Positions 31,256 through 38,625 of a DNA stretch of 40,514 nucleotides are shown here, piece after piece (positions within the stretch are counted from its first letter, which is position 1; the number at the start of each line of letters is the position of its first letter). Source of the DNA: a virus; the IMG/VR virus record IMGVR_UViG_3300046007_001204, positions 1 to 40,514 of that record, one strand, 5' to 3'. The position numbers were made by a program, and so were the translations under genes. Below the pieces are notes generated by a model. The model was not told the origin of the DNA. It made no database searches and saw only the letters and a program-made list of their open reading frames with translations.

Positions 31256-31452
31256 GCAAAATGACAGAGCGAGCCGGGTCGCGTGATGGGTGAGAATTCA
31301 AAGTCAAACTCCAATTGCAGCCACTCACCCGCAGCGAGACGCTTCGCGTCCTCCATTGCCTCCCATTGCTGCTGCTCGAACTCCATCATCTGCTGCTGTA
31401 TCCACCGATCATCGGTGTCCTGTTCAATCCACCAAGTCTCATACCCGTTCAT
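31252..31452 (-). CDS. Small acidic Trp/Gln-rich protein (66 aa)
   Basis: The product is MNGYETWWIEQDTDDRWIQQ followed by QMMEFEQQQWEAM and EWLQLEFDFEF. It is highly acidic, and its aromatic residues and acidity suggest a DNA-mimic or protein-inhibitor type of early gene, which is inference only. The ATG at 31452 overlaps the upstream stop (ATGA), with GAGG eight bases before. A longer frame from 31632 is a shadow of the neighbouring gene. Confidence 0.65.
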   Translation of the reverse strand: MNGYETWWIEQDTDDRWIQQQMMEFEQQQWEAMEDAKRLAAGEWLQLEFDFEFSPITRPGSLCHFA

Positions 31453-31679
31453 CACGCGCACCTCTTTGGATTTAATTGTTTCACCACATCTCGCGCAGCC
31501 TCGACGCTGAACGCCATGTACCCCTGCTTGTGCATCGGCACGACGCAGAACCTGCGCTCCCTTGCCTTTGCCTCGCGCTGTGCCATGTGTAACTTGTACG
31601 CATGACAGTCCTCGCAGTCTCCGCACTGGCACAACCTGCCTGTCTCGATGTCACCTTGTATCTTCACTCTGTACCTCAC
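31452..31679 (-). CDS. Small protein with a four-Cys cluster (75 aa)
   Basis: A putative zinc-binding cluster LCQCGDCEDCHAYK (four Cys within eight residues) lies near residues 17-25, and a fifth Cys occurs in RRFCVVPM. The C-terminal half (QGYMAFSVEAARDVVKQL) is helical. GTG at 31679 overlaps the upstream stop (GTGA). It is probably a small early regulatory protein; the function is unknown. Confidence 0.65.
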   Translation of the reverse strand: MRYRVKIQGDIETGRLCQCGDCEDCHAYKLHMAQREAKARERRFCVVPMHKQGYMAFSVEAARDVVKQLNPKRCA

Positions 31680-32011
31680 GCTGCTACGCCGACCGACTCG
31701 ACGATGCCTCGATAAATCAAACTCTGCATGAAGTTGGTCGATGCCTTTTTAACGGGCACGAGCGGGTGTGCCTGTGATCGATGTTTGCTTGTGGTCACGC
31801 TGTATCGGTCCTCGTTCTCGAACCATGTCTCGGTCGGGTAGTGGTAGATAAACAGCGGGAAGTGTTCGCCGTACGAAAAGACCACGTACATGGATTCGTC
31901 GGTCACTGAATTGTGGCGAACTACTCCAAACAAATTATTTCCGATGAACTGCTTGCGGTTGCGCACATGCTCACGGCACTTGCCGTTGGCGACCTTCTGA
32001 ATCTTGCTCAT
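31676..32011 (-). CDS. First leftward early gene, unknown (111 aa)
   Basis: The N-terminus MSKIQKVANGKCREHVRNRK is basic. The middle has aromatic beta-like strands (SMYVVFSYGEHFPLFIYHY). It is the first gene after promoter 2 and so probably among the earliest expressed. ATG at 32011 has GGAGAAG seven bases upstream. No family is recognised. Confidence 0.7.
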   Translation of the reverse strand: MSKIQKVANGKCREHVRNRKQFIGNNLFGVVRHNSVTDESMYVVFSYGEHFPLFIYHYPTETWFENEDRYSVTTSKHRSQAHPLVPVKKASTNFMQSLIYRGIVESVGVAA

Positions 32012-32027
32012 CTTGCTTCTCCTCGTG

Positions 32028-32048
32028 ATTCTGGGAAGTTCCCAGAAT
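32028..32048. promoter_or_regulatory. Palindrome copy 2 in the early leader
   Basis: This is the full 21-bp form with 10-bp arms. The core TTCTGGGAAGTTCCCAGAA is flanked by A and T. It lies 49 bases downstream of the -10 box and 16 bases before the ATG at 32011, the same geometry as copy 1. Confidence 0.8.
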
Positions 32049-32096
32049 GTTGTTACAACTTAGTCCGGCTTCTTCAAGGCAGACTTCCACTCTATC

Positions 32097-32124
32097 ATTA
32101 TACAACAATACTTAACTAATACAA
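32097..32124 (-). promoter_or_regulatory. Leftward sigma-70-type promoter 2 (early)
   Basis: On the minus strand, TTGTAT (32119-32124) and a perfect TATAAT (32097-32102) are 16 bases apart. The predicted start is near 32090. The sequence from -10 onward (TATAATGATAGAGTGGAAGT) nearly repeats promoter 1. Confidence 0.75.
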
Positions 32125-32154
32125 GAACTTTGGCAGAGCGACGGGTTTTTTATC

Positions 32155-32191
32155 TGTTCCAAGTTTGTTCCATCTGTTCCACGTTGTTCCA
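32155..32191 (+). repeat. Four tandem TGTTCCA elements, about 10 bp apart
   Basis: TGTTCCA starts at 32155, 32166, 32175 and 32185, all in one orientation and spaced one helical turn apart (11, 9, 10 bp). A second pair lies at 32307 and 32316. They resemble iterons bound by an initiator. Confidence 0.8.
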
Positions 32192-32235
32192 AATTTTTAA
32201 CTTGACTAATAACCACAGGATTTGGCCGGGAAGGG

Positions 32236-32244
32236 TGTGGATAA
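32236..32244 (-). promoter_or_regulatory. Consensus DnaA box
   Basis: TGTGGATAA on the plus strand is the exact complement of TTATCCACA, the strong DnaA box. It lies between the first repeat cluster and the A/T-rich stretch. One 9-mer can occur by chance, but its place inside the repeat array makes binding by host DnaA plausible. Confidence 0.55.
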
Positions 32245-32439
32245 GTTCGGTAAGTGATTGATTTGTATAAAGAAGAAGAAGAAGATAATTGTTAATAAGT
32301 AGTAGTTGTTCCATTTGTTCCATGTTTTTGAAAATAGGAGTGCGGTTCCCCTTTTGGGATTTTGAAGTTTACACACTGCGCGACCTCTTGGTTCGGACCC
32401 GGTTTGTTCCCGGTCCCTCCCTGCCTACCTCAAAAAACT

Positions 32440-32541
32440 TGGAACAAATGGAACAAGCCACGTAAGTGCTTGATTCACATGGCAAAATCTTGTTCCAAGT
32501 TGTTGGAACAAGTTGGAACAAAACGGAACAGAGTTGGAACA
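32440..32541 (-). repeat. Inverted TGGAACA elements, mirror of the left cluster
   Basis: TGGAACA starts at 32440 and 32449 (a pair), then 32504, 32514 and 32535, with a one-base variant CGGAACA at 32524, giving 10, 10 and 11 bp spacing. One TGTTCCA at 32491 forms a perfect 10-bp inverted repeat with 32503-32512 (CTTGTTCCAA, four bases, TTGGAACAAG). Orientation is opposite to the left cluster. Confidence 0.8.
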
Positions 32542-32550
32542 AAAAAAGTT

Positions 32551-32579
32551 TTGACAGTCCGAAATCGTTCTGCTAGCCT
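32551..32579 (+). promoter_or_regulatory. Possible rightward promoter in the origin-like region
   Basis: A perfect TTGACA (32551-32556) is 17 bases from TAGCCT, preceded by TGC (extended -10 type). A hairpin GCCTTGC-GCA-GCAAGGC (32575-32591) and palindrome copy 3 follow. No gene lies downstream on this strand, so a regulatory or primer RNA is possible. The -10 is weak. Confidence 0.3.
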
Positions 32580-32613
32580 TGCGCAGCAAGGCCGGTCGGA
32601 CAAAACGCGACCC

Positions 32614-32634
32614 ATTCTGGGAATTTCCCAGAAT
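32614..32634. promoter_or_regulatory. Palindrome copy 3
   Basis: This is a 10+1+10 palindrome with core TTCTGGGAATTTCCCAGAA. It lies downstream of the possible rightward promoter and 77 bases from the terminator of the 224-residue gene. Confidence 0.8.
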
Positions 32635-32710
32635 CACGCTGCAACGTGGTTCGGTCGCGCCCATGCGCGCGCACACATATGGAACTGGTTTCACTGCGCC
32701 CACCGGGCGC

Positions 32711-32745
32711 AAAAAAGCCCCGGCAACCTTGCGGCTGCCGGGGCT
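32711..32745 (-). terminator. Rho-independent terminator after the 224-aa leftward gene
   Basis: On the minus strand, AGCCCCGGCA, a 10-base loop, TGCCGGGGCT and then a run of T. The stem is a perfect 10 bp. It lies 15 bases after the stop at 32761, so that gene is a single transcription unit separated from the early block. Confidence 0.88.
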
Positions 32746-32760
32746 GGTGAGAATGGCCTG

Positions 32761-33435
32761 TTACTTGTTAGCGTTATCCTTCAACACTTTGGCAAAGGCG
32801 GCGGCCGCCTTGTCCATCACATCGGGCGAGTAGGATGACGTATCGCCCCGCTCGAATGCGGCATTGTTGGCCGTGATGATACGTTCAACGTATTTGGGAA
32901 GGCGGACACCGAATGGATCCATCCGTTTCGGCGTGGCGCTGCCATCCTCGCCCGCCTCATCCTTTAATAGTCGTCCGTAGGATTCGGCCATATTGCGCCA
33001 TGCGTCCGCGCATACGTCTTGATACTTTTTCTTTTGCGTGGCAACCAGCGCCCCTAGCGTGGGGTTTTCCTTTTTCAATTTAGTCAAGGCGTTGCCCGCG
33101 TAGCCCATTACGAAGGCGGGGGTGAGATCAGTACCGCAACCTTCCGGTACGGTTTCGCCCGTCGCGGCCGCGTGGTACTCGCCCATTTTGCGGACGGCCG
33201 TGGGAACACGTTCGCGGTATTTTGTCATCCATGCGGCCAGTGCGCCCGCGTTGAAGTCTTGTCGCTCGACTGAATTGGGCTTCAGTGTCGGCCATTCTGC
33301 GCCCCATAATGTGCGGGCTTGCGCGGCGGCAACCTTGCCGCCTTGCGACGCGGTAAACGCGGCCACGCCGATATCATGCGCGGTGGGCTTGACGTTCGCG
33401 GCCACGGCCGTGGCAACCTTGATTGACTTGCTCAT
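32761..33435 (-). CDS. Monocistronic leftward gene beside the origin-like region (224 aa), unknown
   Basis: ATG at 33435 has GGAG six bases upstream; a longer frame to 33501 lacks support. The product is Ala/Lys-rich and mostly helical (AHDIGVAAFTASQGGKVAAA, RVPTAVRKMGEYHAAATGE, NALTKLKKENPTLGALVA, KYQDVCADAWRNMAESYGRL). It ends with a strong own terminator. An origin- or operator-binding protein or a regulator is possible from its place next to the repeat array and two palindromes. No diagnostic motif confirms this. Confidence 0.7.
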   Translation of the reverse strand: MSKSIKVATAVAANVKPTAHDIGVAAFTASQGGKVAAAQARTLWGAEWPTLKPNSVERQDFNAGALAAWMTKYRERVPTAVRKMGEYHAAATGETVPEGCGTDLTPAFVMGYAGNALTKLKKENPTLGALVATQKKKYQDVCADAWRNMAESYGRLLKDEAGEDGSATPKRMDPFGVRLPKYVERIITANNAAFERGDTSSYSPDVMDKAAAAFAKVLKDNANK

Positions 33436-33495
33436 GCGATTCTCCAATGTGCGCGGCCATCGGTGGATCCTTTGTAACCGGCACGGGGCATATCT

Positions 33496-33521
33496 CACCA
33501 CGAAACCGGGCGTGGTGTCAA
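33496..33521 (-). promoter_or_regulatory. Inverted repeat overlapping a leftward TTGACA box
   Basis: CACCACG (33496-33502) and CGTGGTG (33511-33517) are perfect 7-bp arms around 8 bases. A minus-strand TTGACA (33516-33521) abuts them, but no good -10 lies at 17 bases (only an AGATAT-like box further on). It may be an operator controlling the 224-residue gene. Confidence 0.4.
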
Positions 33522-33553
33522 CATTGTTTGCACTATTCCCACGTTTTCGGCGG

Positions 33554-33574
33554 ATTCTGGCCTATTACCAGAAT
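33554..33574. promoter_or_regulatory. Palindrome copy 4, diverged centre
   Basis: ATTCTGG and CCAGAAT flank a 7-base centre that departs from the other copies. Total length is again 21 bp and both outer arms match exactly, so it is probably a weaker version of the same site. Confidence 0.6.
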
Positions 33575-33717
33575 GGACCCGTACCGTACCCGGCCCCCCC
33601 GCGCGGCGTTGGGACTCCGCGCCCTCCCCTCCCCTCTCGAATCCGCACAAATCACTACGCATTTTTCCAAGTTCGACCCCCACCCCCTTCGTATTAGCAA
33701 CGTACCCCCTATCTTTT

Positions 33718-33747
33718 TTGGTACCATGCCATTTTATTTTATATATT
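33718..33747 (+). promoter_or_regulatory. Candidate rightward promoter for the packaging/virion genes
   Basis: TTGGTA (33718-33723) and TATATT (33742-33747) are 18 bases apart in an A/T-rich stretch. The predicted start is near 33754, giving a very short leader to the ATG at 33769, which has no clear Shine-Dalgarno site. Confidence 0.45.
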
Positions 33748-33768
33748 TTGTTTGTAGTATCCGCCCAC

Positions 33769-34347
33769 ATGGACGCACCAGACGATTTTCCGCTCGTCCC
33801 GGACATTGAAGAATTGGTTCCGCTGCCAAAAAGTGCAGCCGATGCCCTGCCCCCGCTCGACCCATCCGAAGAAATCGAGATGCGGGCACGCACAATTAAA
33901 CTCATTAGTGATCTTTCTGGCTCCCCTCTGCTGCCTACAGCCGAAGAACAGGACGCCGCGCACGAGCTAGCTCGTGAAATGGTTGTTAATCCTAAAATAA
34001 AGATCGATTACGCGAAATACCCTAACGAAGTGGTCGCGTATTTGAGTGGGTTGGTGCGTGAAACAAACCATGCACTTGTCGATGACCTTGCCGATTACAA
34101 AAATTTTGTCGTGGCAAACCTTGTTAAAGAGTTCGCCACAGCCAAGGACAGCAAAACCCGCATCTTGGCACTGACTAAGATCGGTGAAATTGATGGCGTG
34201 GACGCCTTTAAACGGCGCAGTGAGGTCACGCACGTGATCAAACCCATCGAAGAAGTTGAAAAAGAGCTTATGTTGGTGCTGGAAGGTATTGAATACAAAG
34301 TTTTGGACAGTGGGGACGAGAATAAAGCCCTGCCAAACCAAGAATAA
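33769..34347 (+). CDS. Probable terminase small subunit (192 aa)
   Basis: The product starts MDAPDDFPLVPDIEELVP and is largely helical and acidic. DPSEEIEMRARTIKLISDLS and a central helical region (ADYKNFVVANLVKEFATAKD, TRILALTKIGEIDG) are visible. It lies 11 bases upstream of the large terminase gene, the usual small-subunit position, and has suitable size and helical content. No diagnostic HTH is clear, so the call rests mainly on synteny. ATG at 33769 is preferred over a start at 33718, which would translate the promoter. Confidence 0.6.
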   Translation: MDAPDDFPLVPDIEELVPLPKSAADALPPLDPSEEIEMRARTIKLISDLSGSPLLPTAEEQDAAHELAREMVVNPKIKIDYAKYPNEVVAYLSGLVRETNHALVDDLADYKNFVVANLVKEFATAKDSKTRILALTKIGEIDGVDAFKRRSEVTHVIKPIEEVEKELMLVLEGIEYKVLDSGDENKALPNQE

Positions 34348-34358
34348 ATACAAAACCC

Positions 34359-35867
34359 GTGCAACTAACTCAAGAAAACATTGTAAAGCTTAAAAAAGCC
34401 TTGCCAACGCTGCCCGACAAGGAGAAACGGCGTGTTGCAGAGCTTCTCAAAACCTACCAAAACCAAATTACGCAGCAACTTGGTAAAAACAGCTTTCTTG
34501 ACTTCATTAACCATGTGTATCCCGGCTACAAAGTCGGGCCACACCACAGAAAACTAGCCAAAATCTTCGAAGATATTGCCGAAGGCAAGAAAAAGCGCGT
34601 AATTGTTAACATTGCCCCGCGACATGGTAAATCCGAGATGATTTCTTACCTTGCTCCGGCGTGGTTTCTGGGGAAGTACCCCCAGAAGAAGGTCATCATG
34701 GCCTCACACACGGCAGATCTGGCGGTAAATTTTGGTCGTCGTGTAAGAAATCTTGTAGGAAGTGAGTCCTATCGTGACATTTTCCCGGCTGTCGAGCTTC
34801 AGGCCGACTCTAAATCGGCTTCTCGCTGGGGCACGAACTTTAATGGTGAGTATTTTGCTATTGGTGTTGGCGGTGCCTTGGCGGGACGAGGTGCAGACCT
34901 CTTTATCATCGACGACCCCCACTCCGAACAAGAAGCTAAGCAAGGTCGGGCGGATGTTTTTGAGCCAGCGTGGGAGTGGTTCCAGTCAGGCCCAGTTCAG
35001 CGACTGATGCCGGGTGGCGCGATCATTGTAGTAATGACGCGCTGGAGCAAGATGGACCTTACCGGCAAGATCGTCGATCACATGCTGCGTGAAGAGGGTG
35101 CCGATCAGTGGGAAGTGGTCGAGTTCCCCGCCATTCTGAACGACAAACCCCTCTGGCCTGAGTTCTGGGAGATTGATGAACTTCTGGCCAAGAAGGCCAG
35201 CATGGACGTTCGGTACTGGCAGGCCCAGTACATGCAGCAGCCGACCTCCGAGGAAGGTGCTCTTATAAAGAGGGAGTGGTGGCGGCTGTGGGAGAAGGAC
35301 GACCCGCCCCAGTGTGAGCACATCATCATGTCCCTTGACGCCGCGCAGGAGAAATCCAACCGGTCGGACTACAACGCCCTCCTGACTTGGGGAGTTTTCT
35401 TTAATGAAGAGACCAAGAACTACAACATCATTCTCCTAAACGCCATCAAGCAACGAATGGAGTTCCCAGAGCTAAAGGCGCTCGTGCTGGAGGAGTACAA
35501 GGAGTGGCAGCCTGATACTTTCATTGTTGAAAAGAAGTCCAACGGGGCTGCGCTGTATCAGGAGATGAGGCGGATGGGCGTGCCCATCAGCGAGTTCACG
35601 CCGGGTAAAGGACAGGACAAAATCAGCCGGGTTAACGCGGTTGTTGATTTGTTTTCTTCAGGGATAGTGTGGTGTACTGAACACCGCTGGGCGCAAGAAG
35701 TAGTCGAGGAGTGCAATGACTTCCCGGCTGGCACCCATGATGACTTGGTGGACGCAACAACACTCGCCCTCCTGCGCTTCCGGCAGGGTGGGTTCATTCG
35801 ACTCCCGACTGACGAGCCTGAGCCAGTGAAATGGTTCAAGAGCCACAGGCGAGAAGGGTATTACTAG
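34359..35867 (+). CDS. Terminase large subunit
   Basis: This packaging motor of 502 residues has Walker A APRHGKS (residues 86-92, K91) and Walker B FIIDD (D185, D186), followed by VVMTRWS as the coupling motif. The C-terminal RNase H-like nuclease has acidic residues in MSLDAAQ (D327), FIVEKKS (E391) and THDDLVDA (D462). It cuts and translocates DNA into the procapsid through the portal encoded next. The GTG at 34359 has no strong ribosome site; no better start is near, and translation may be coupled to the small-subunit gene 11 bases upstream. Confidence 0.95.
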   Translation: MQLTQENIVKLKKALPTLPDKEKRRVAELLKTYQNQITQQLGKNSFLDFINHVYPGYKVGPHHRKLAKIFEDIAEGKKKRVIVNIAPRHGKSEMISYLAPAWFLGKYPQKKVIMASHTADLAVNFGRRVRNLVGSESYRDIFPAVELQADSKSASRWGTNFNGEYFAIGVGGALAGRGADLFIIDDPHSEQEAKQGRADVFEPAWEWFQSGPVQRLMPGGAIIVVMTRWSKMDLTGKIVDHMLREEGADQWEVVEFPAILNDKPLWPEFWEIDELLAKKASMDVRYWQAQYMQQPTSEEGALIKREWWRLWEKDDPPQCEHIIMSLDAAQEKSNRSDYNALLTWGVFFNEETKNYNIILLNAIKQRMEFPELKALVLEEYKEWQPDTFIVEKKSNGAALYQEMRRMGVPISEFTPGKGQDKISRVNAVVDLFSSGIVWCTEHRWAQEVVEECNDFPAGTHDDLVDATTLALLRFRQGGFIRLPTDEPEPVKWFKSHRREGYY

Positions 35868-35877
35868 GAGATTTTAA

Positions 35878-38433
35878 ATGGCCATTGATAAAAGTTTGTA
35901 TGAGGCTCCGATGGGTTTGGATGCGCTTGCTCCCCAAGAGCCGATGGTGATTGAAGTCGTTGATCCGGAGGCAGTCCGGATCGGTGTGGATGGTGAAATC
36001 ATTGAATTGATGAAGGAAGAGCCACGCGCCGAAGACTTTGATGCCAACCTCGCTGAGTTTATGGACGAGGGAGAATTGCAGAGTCTGGCTGGAGAGTTGC
36101 TTGGTCAATACGACCAAGACGTAGCCTCCCGCAAAGACTGGCTGGATACGTACATTAAAGGACTCAAGATCCTTGGCATCCGGTACGAGGAGCGTACCGA
36201 GCCGTGGCCGGGGGCGTGTGGTGTGTTCCACCCGCTCTTGATGGAGAGTGCGGTCAAGTTCCAGTCGGAGACGATCATGGAGACCTTCCCCGCGATGGGG
36301 CCGGTCAAGACCAAGATCATTGGCAGGGAGTCTCAAGAGAAGAAGGACGCTTCGATTCGTGTCGCTGATGACATGAATTACCAACTGACTGAAGTGATGA
36401 AGGAGTATCGGCCGGAGCATGAACGTCTGCTCCTGAGCCTCGCCCTCGCGGGTAATGCCTTTAAGAAGGTGTACTTCGACCCGTCGCTGAATCGTCAGAC
36501 CGCTGTGTATATCCCGGCGGAAGATATCGTGGTGCCGTACGGCGCACCGAACCTTGAATCAGCCGAGCGTGTTACGCACAAGATGCGTAAGACAAAGAAT
36601 GAACTGATCAAACTGCAGTACGCAGGGTTCTATCGTGATGTGGATCTGGGCGACCCGGTTCGCGTCATGGACGAGGTGGAGAAGCAGAAGGCAGAGGATC
36701 AGGGTTTCTCAGCATCAATGGACGACCGGTTCCAGTTGCTTGAGATGCACGTGAACATTGACCTGCCGGGGTATCCGGACGTTGACAAAGATAATAACGA
36801 GACCGGCATCGCACTGCCTTACGTGGTGACGATTGAGAAAGGTACGGGGACTGTCCTTGCGATCAGGAGGAATTGGCATGAAGACGACAAGCTCAAGACG
36901 AAGCGCCAACACTTCGTCCACTATGGATACATACCGGGCTTTGGATTTTACTACTTCGGTCTCATCCACCTCATCGGGGGACATAGTAAGGCGGCCACCT
37001 CGCTCCTTCGTCAACTCATTGACGCCGGAACCTTATCTAACCTACCGGGAGGTCTCAAATCTAGAGGACTGCGGATTAAGGGAGACGATACTCCGATTGC
37101 ACCGGGAGAATTCCGAGACGTAGACATTCCGTCTGGCGCGATCCGCGACAACATCCTACCGCTTCCGTACAAAGAACCTTCGCAAACACTTGCTGCCTTG
37201 ATGGACAAGGTAGTGGAGGAAGGACGCCGCTTCGCTGCGGTGTCGGACCTCAAGATCAGCGACATGTCGTCGCAAGCTCCGGTGGGCACCACGCTCGCCA
37301 TTTTGGAGCGTGTGCTGAAGGTGATGTCGGCGGTGCAAGCCCGCATTTACTACACGATGAAGCAGGAGTTCAAACTCCTTGCGGCCATCATCCGAGACAA
37401 CACGCCGGACGAGTATAGCTACGAGCCGGAGGTTGGCAATCGTAAGGCCAAGAAAGCCGACTACGATGATGTCGATGTCATTCCGGTAAGCGATCCAAAC
37501 GCGGCAACGATGTCGCAGAAGATCGTGCAGTACCAAGCCGTGCTGCAGCTTGCTCAGCAGGCACCTGATATCTATGACATGCCGTACCTGCACCGGCAGA
37601 TGATCGAGACGCTTGGCATTAAGAACGCCAACAAGATCGTGCCAAACAAGGACGACATGAAGCCCGTCGATCCTGTGACGGAGAACATGGACATCCTGAA
37701 CTCCAAGCCGGTCAAAGCGTTTTACTACCAAGATCACGAAGCGCATCTGCAGGTTCACATGATGGCCATGCAAGATCCGAAGATGCGGATGGTTGTGGGC
37801 CAAAACCCAAAAGCGCAGGAAATTATGGCTGCAGCCGCTGCTCACATCATGGAGCACGTGGCGTTCCAGTATCGCAAAGAAATCGAAAAGCAGTTGGGTG
37901 CAACGCTGCCCCCGATGCCGGACGAGGAGAAGGACGAGGGCTTCTTGCCCGAGGCTGTGGAGTTGGAAGTGTCGCGCCTTGCGGCACAGGCCGCTGCCAA
38001 GCTCCTGCAGAAGGATGTGGCCGAAGCGCAGGCTCAGCAGATTGCTCAGCAGCAGCAAGATCCCGTCATTCAAATGCAGCAGATGGAGCTTCAACTTCGT
38101 CAACAGGAACTGCAACTCAAGGCTCAACAGCTTCAGGTTGACTCGCAGATCAAACAGGCCGAACTGCAGCGCAAGCAGCAGGAGATGCAGATTGAAGCTG
38201 CTGCCAAGGCAGATGAACTTGATCTCAAGAAGAGTGAAATCCAAGGACGCCAGCAACTTGAGGCCGCTCGATTGCAAAGCGACTTGCAGAAACATCGTAC
38301 GAGTCTGTCAGCCAAGCAGCAGGCAGAGGGCGTGCGCATGGGTATCGAGATTGGCAAGGCTAAAGAAGCCTCGCAGGAACGTCGGATGCAGACGCAGCAA
38401 CGCCAACAGGCGCAGCCAAAGAAAAAGGAGTAA
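35878..38433 (+). CDS. Portal protein (P22-like, 851 aa)
   Basis: The protein contains the portal core (ASRKDWLDTYIKGL, RTEPWPGACGVFHPLLMESA, FQSETIMETFPAMGPVKT) and a long barrel-like C-terminus. Residues about 715-840 are a Gln-rich coiled coil (QMQQMELQLRQQELQLKAQQ) ending QPKKKE. The size and late helical barrel fit P22-type large portals. It sits directly after the large terminase gene with AGGAG upstream of ATG 35878. It forms the dodecameric ring for DNA entry. Confidence 0.9.
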   Translation: MAIDKSLYEAPMGLDALAPQEPMVIEVVDPEAVRIGVDGEIIELMKEEPRAEDFDANLAEFMDEGELQSLAGELLGQYDQDVASRKDWLDTYIKGLKILGIRYEERTEPWPGACGVFHPLLMESAVKFQSETIMETFPAMGPVKTKIIGRESQEKKDASIRVADDMNYQLTEVMKEYRPEHERLLLSLALAGNAFKKVYFDPSLNRQTAVYIPAEDIVVPYGAPNLESAERVTHKMRKTKNELIKLQYAGFYRDVDLGDPVRVMDEVEKQKAEDQGFSASMDDRFQLLEMHVNIDLPGYPDVDKDNNETGIALPYVVTIEKGTGTVLAIRRNWHEDDKLKTKRQHFVHYGYIPGFGFYYFGLIHLIGGHSKAATSLLRQLIDAGTLSNLPGGLKSRGLRIKGDDTPIAPGEFRDVDIPSGAIRDNILPLPYKEPSQTLAALMDKVVEEGRRFAAVSDLKISDMSSQAPVGTTLAILERVLKVMSAVQARIYYTMKQEFKLLAAIIRDNTPDEYSYEPEVGNRKAKKADYDDVDVIPVSDPNAATMSQKIVQYQAVLQLAQQAPDIYDMPYLHRQMIETLGIKNANKIVPNKDDMKPVDPVTENMDILNSKPVKAFYYQDHEAHLQVHMMAMQDPKMRMVVGQNPKAQEIMAAAAAHIMEHVAFQYRKEIEKQLGATLPPMPDEEKDEGFLPEAVELEVSRLAAQAAAKLLQKDVAEAQAQQIAQQQQDPVIQMQQMELQLRQQELQLKAQQLQVDSQIKQAELQRKQQEMQIEAAAKADELDLKKSEIQGRQQLEAARLQSDLQKHRTSLSAKQQAEGVRMGIEIGKAKEASQERRMQTQQRQQAQPKKKE

Positions 38434-38436
38434 CCA

Positions 38437-38625
38437 ATGTCCTACTCAAACGCTCTGGAATACCTTGAATCAAAGTTCAAGGACGAGCGCACATTGATCG
38501 TAGAAAACCTGATCCAAGGCAAGTTGGATGAGGGCGAATACAAAAGACTTTGCGGGGCGTTACAGGGTCTCGACCTCGCACTCGGCTATATCAAAGACCT
38601 TGCAAAAAGGATGGAGGAAGAGTGA
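38437..38625 (+). CDS. Small head-module protein (62 aa)
   Basis: The product MSYSNALEYLESKFKDERTL is followed by IVENLIQGKLDEGEYKRLCG and LALGYIKDLAKRMEEE; it is entirely helical and charged. AAGGAG lies upstream of ATG 38437 and its stop overlaps the next gene's GTG (GTGA). Such small genes often follow the portal in aquatic phages. Function is unknown. Confidence 0.75.
   Translation: MSYSNALEYLESKFKDERTLIVENLIQGKLDEGEYKRLCGALQGLDLALGYIKDLAKRMEEE

Larger units (their letters stand above)
32049..32760. other. Non-coding control region with origin-like features
   Basis: About 710 bases without a supportable gene. It holds promoter 2, an array of TGTTCCA/TGGAACA elements (32155-32541), a consensus DnaA box (32236-32244), an A/T- and GAA-rich stretch (about 32263-32306), a possible rightward promoter (32551-32579), palindrome copy 3 and a terminator. 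Open frames here have shadow-like composition and no ribosome sites. A replication origin or partition-like site is inferred. Cis-acting RNA or a multi-protein regulatory region are alternatives. Confidence 0.6.
33436..33768. other. Divergent intergenic region between the leftward gene and the packaging genes
   Basis: This 333-base gap has no supportable gene. It contains an inverted repeat CACCACG-8-CGTGGTG (33496-33517), a minus-strand TTGACA (33516-33521), palindrome copy 4 (33554-33574), C-rich pyrimidine tracts (about 33590-33690) and a possible rightward promoter at 33718-33747. It is probably the switch between leftward and rightward transcription. Confidence 0.65.

Noticed and set aside
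32362-32838. Open frames across the origin-like region (also 32425-32712 on the minus strand)
   Set aside because: They translate the repeat array and terminator, lack ribosome sites and have odd composition; the region is better explained as non-coding.
34666-34687. TTCTGGGG-6-CCCCAGAA inverted repeat resembling the 21-bp palindrome
   Set aside because: It lies inside the large terminase gene, has different length and centre, and encodes ordinary residues (FLGKYPQK); probably coincidence.
37156-38295. A 379-codon minus-strand frame opposite the portal gene
   Set aside because: Leu/His/Arg-rich antisense reading of the Gln-rich portal C-terminus; no ribosome site or motif.
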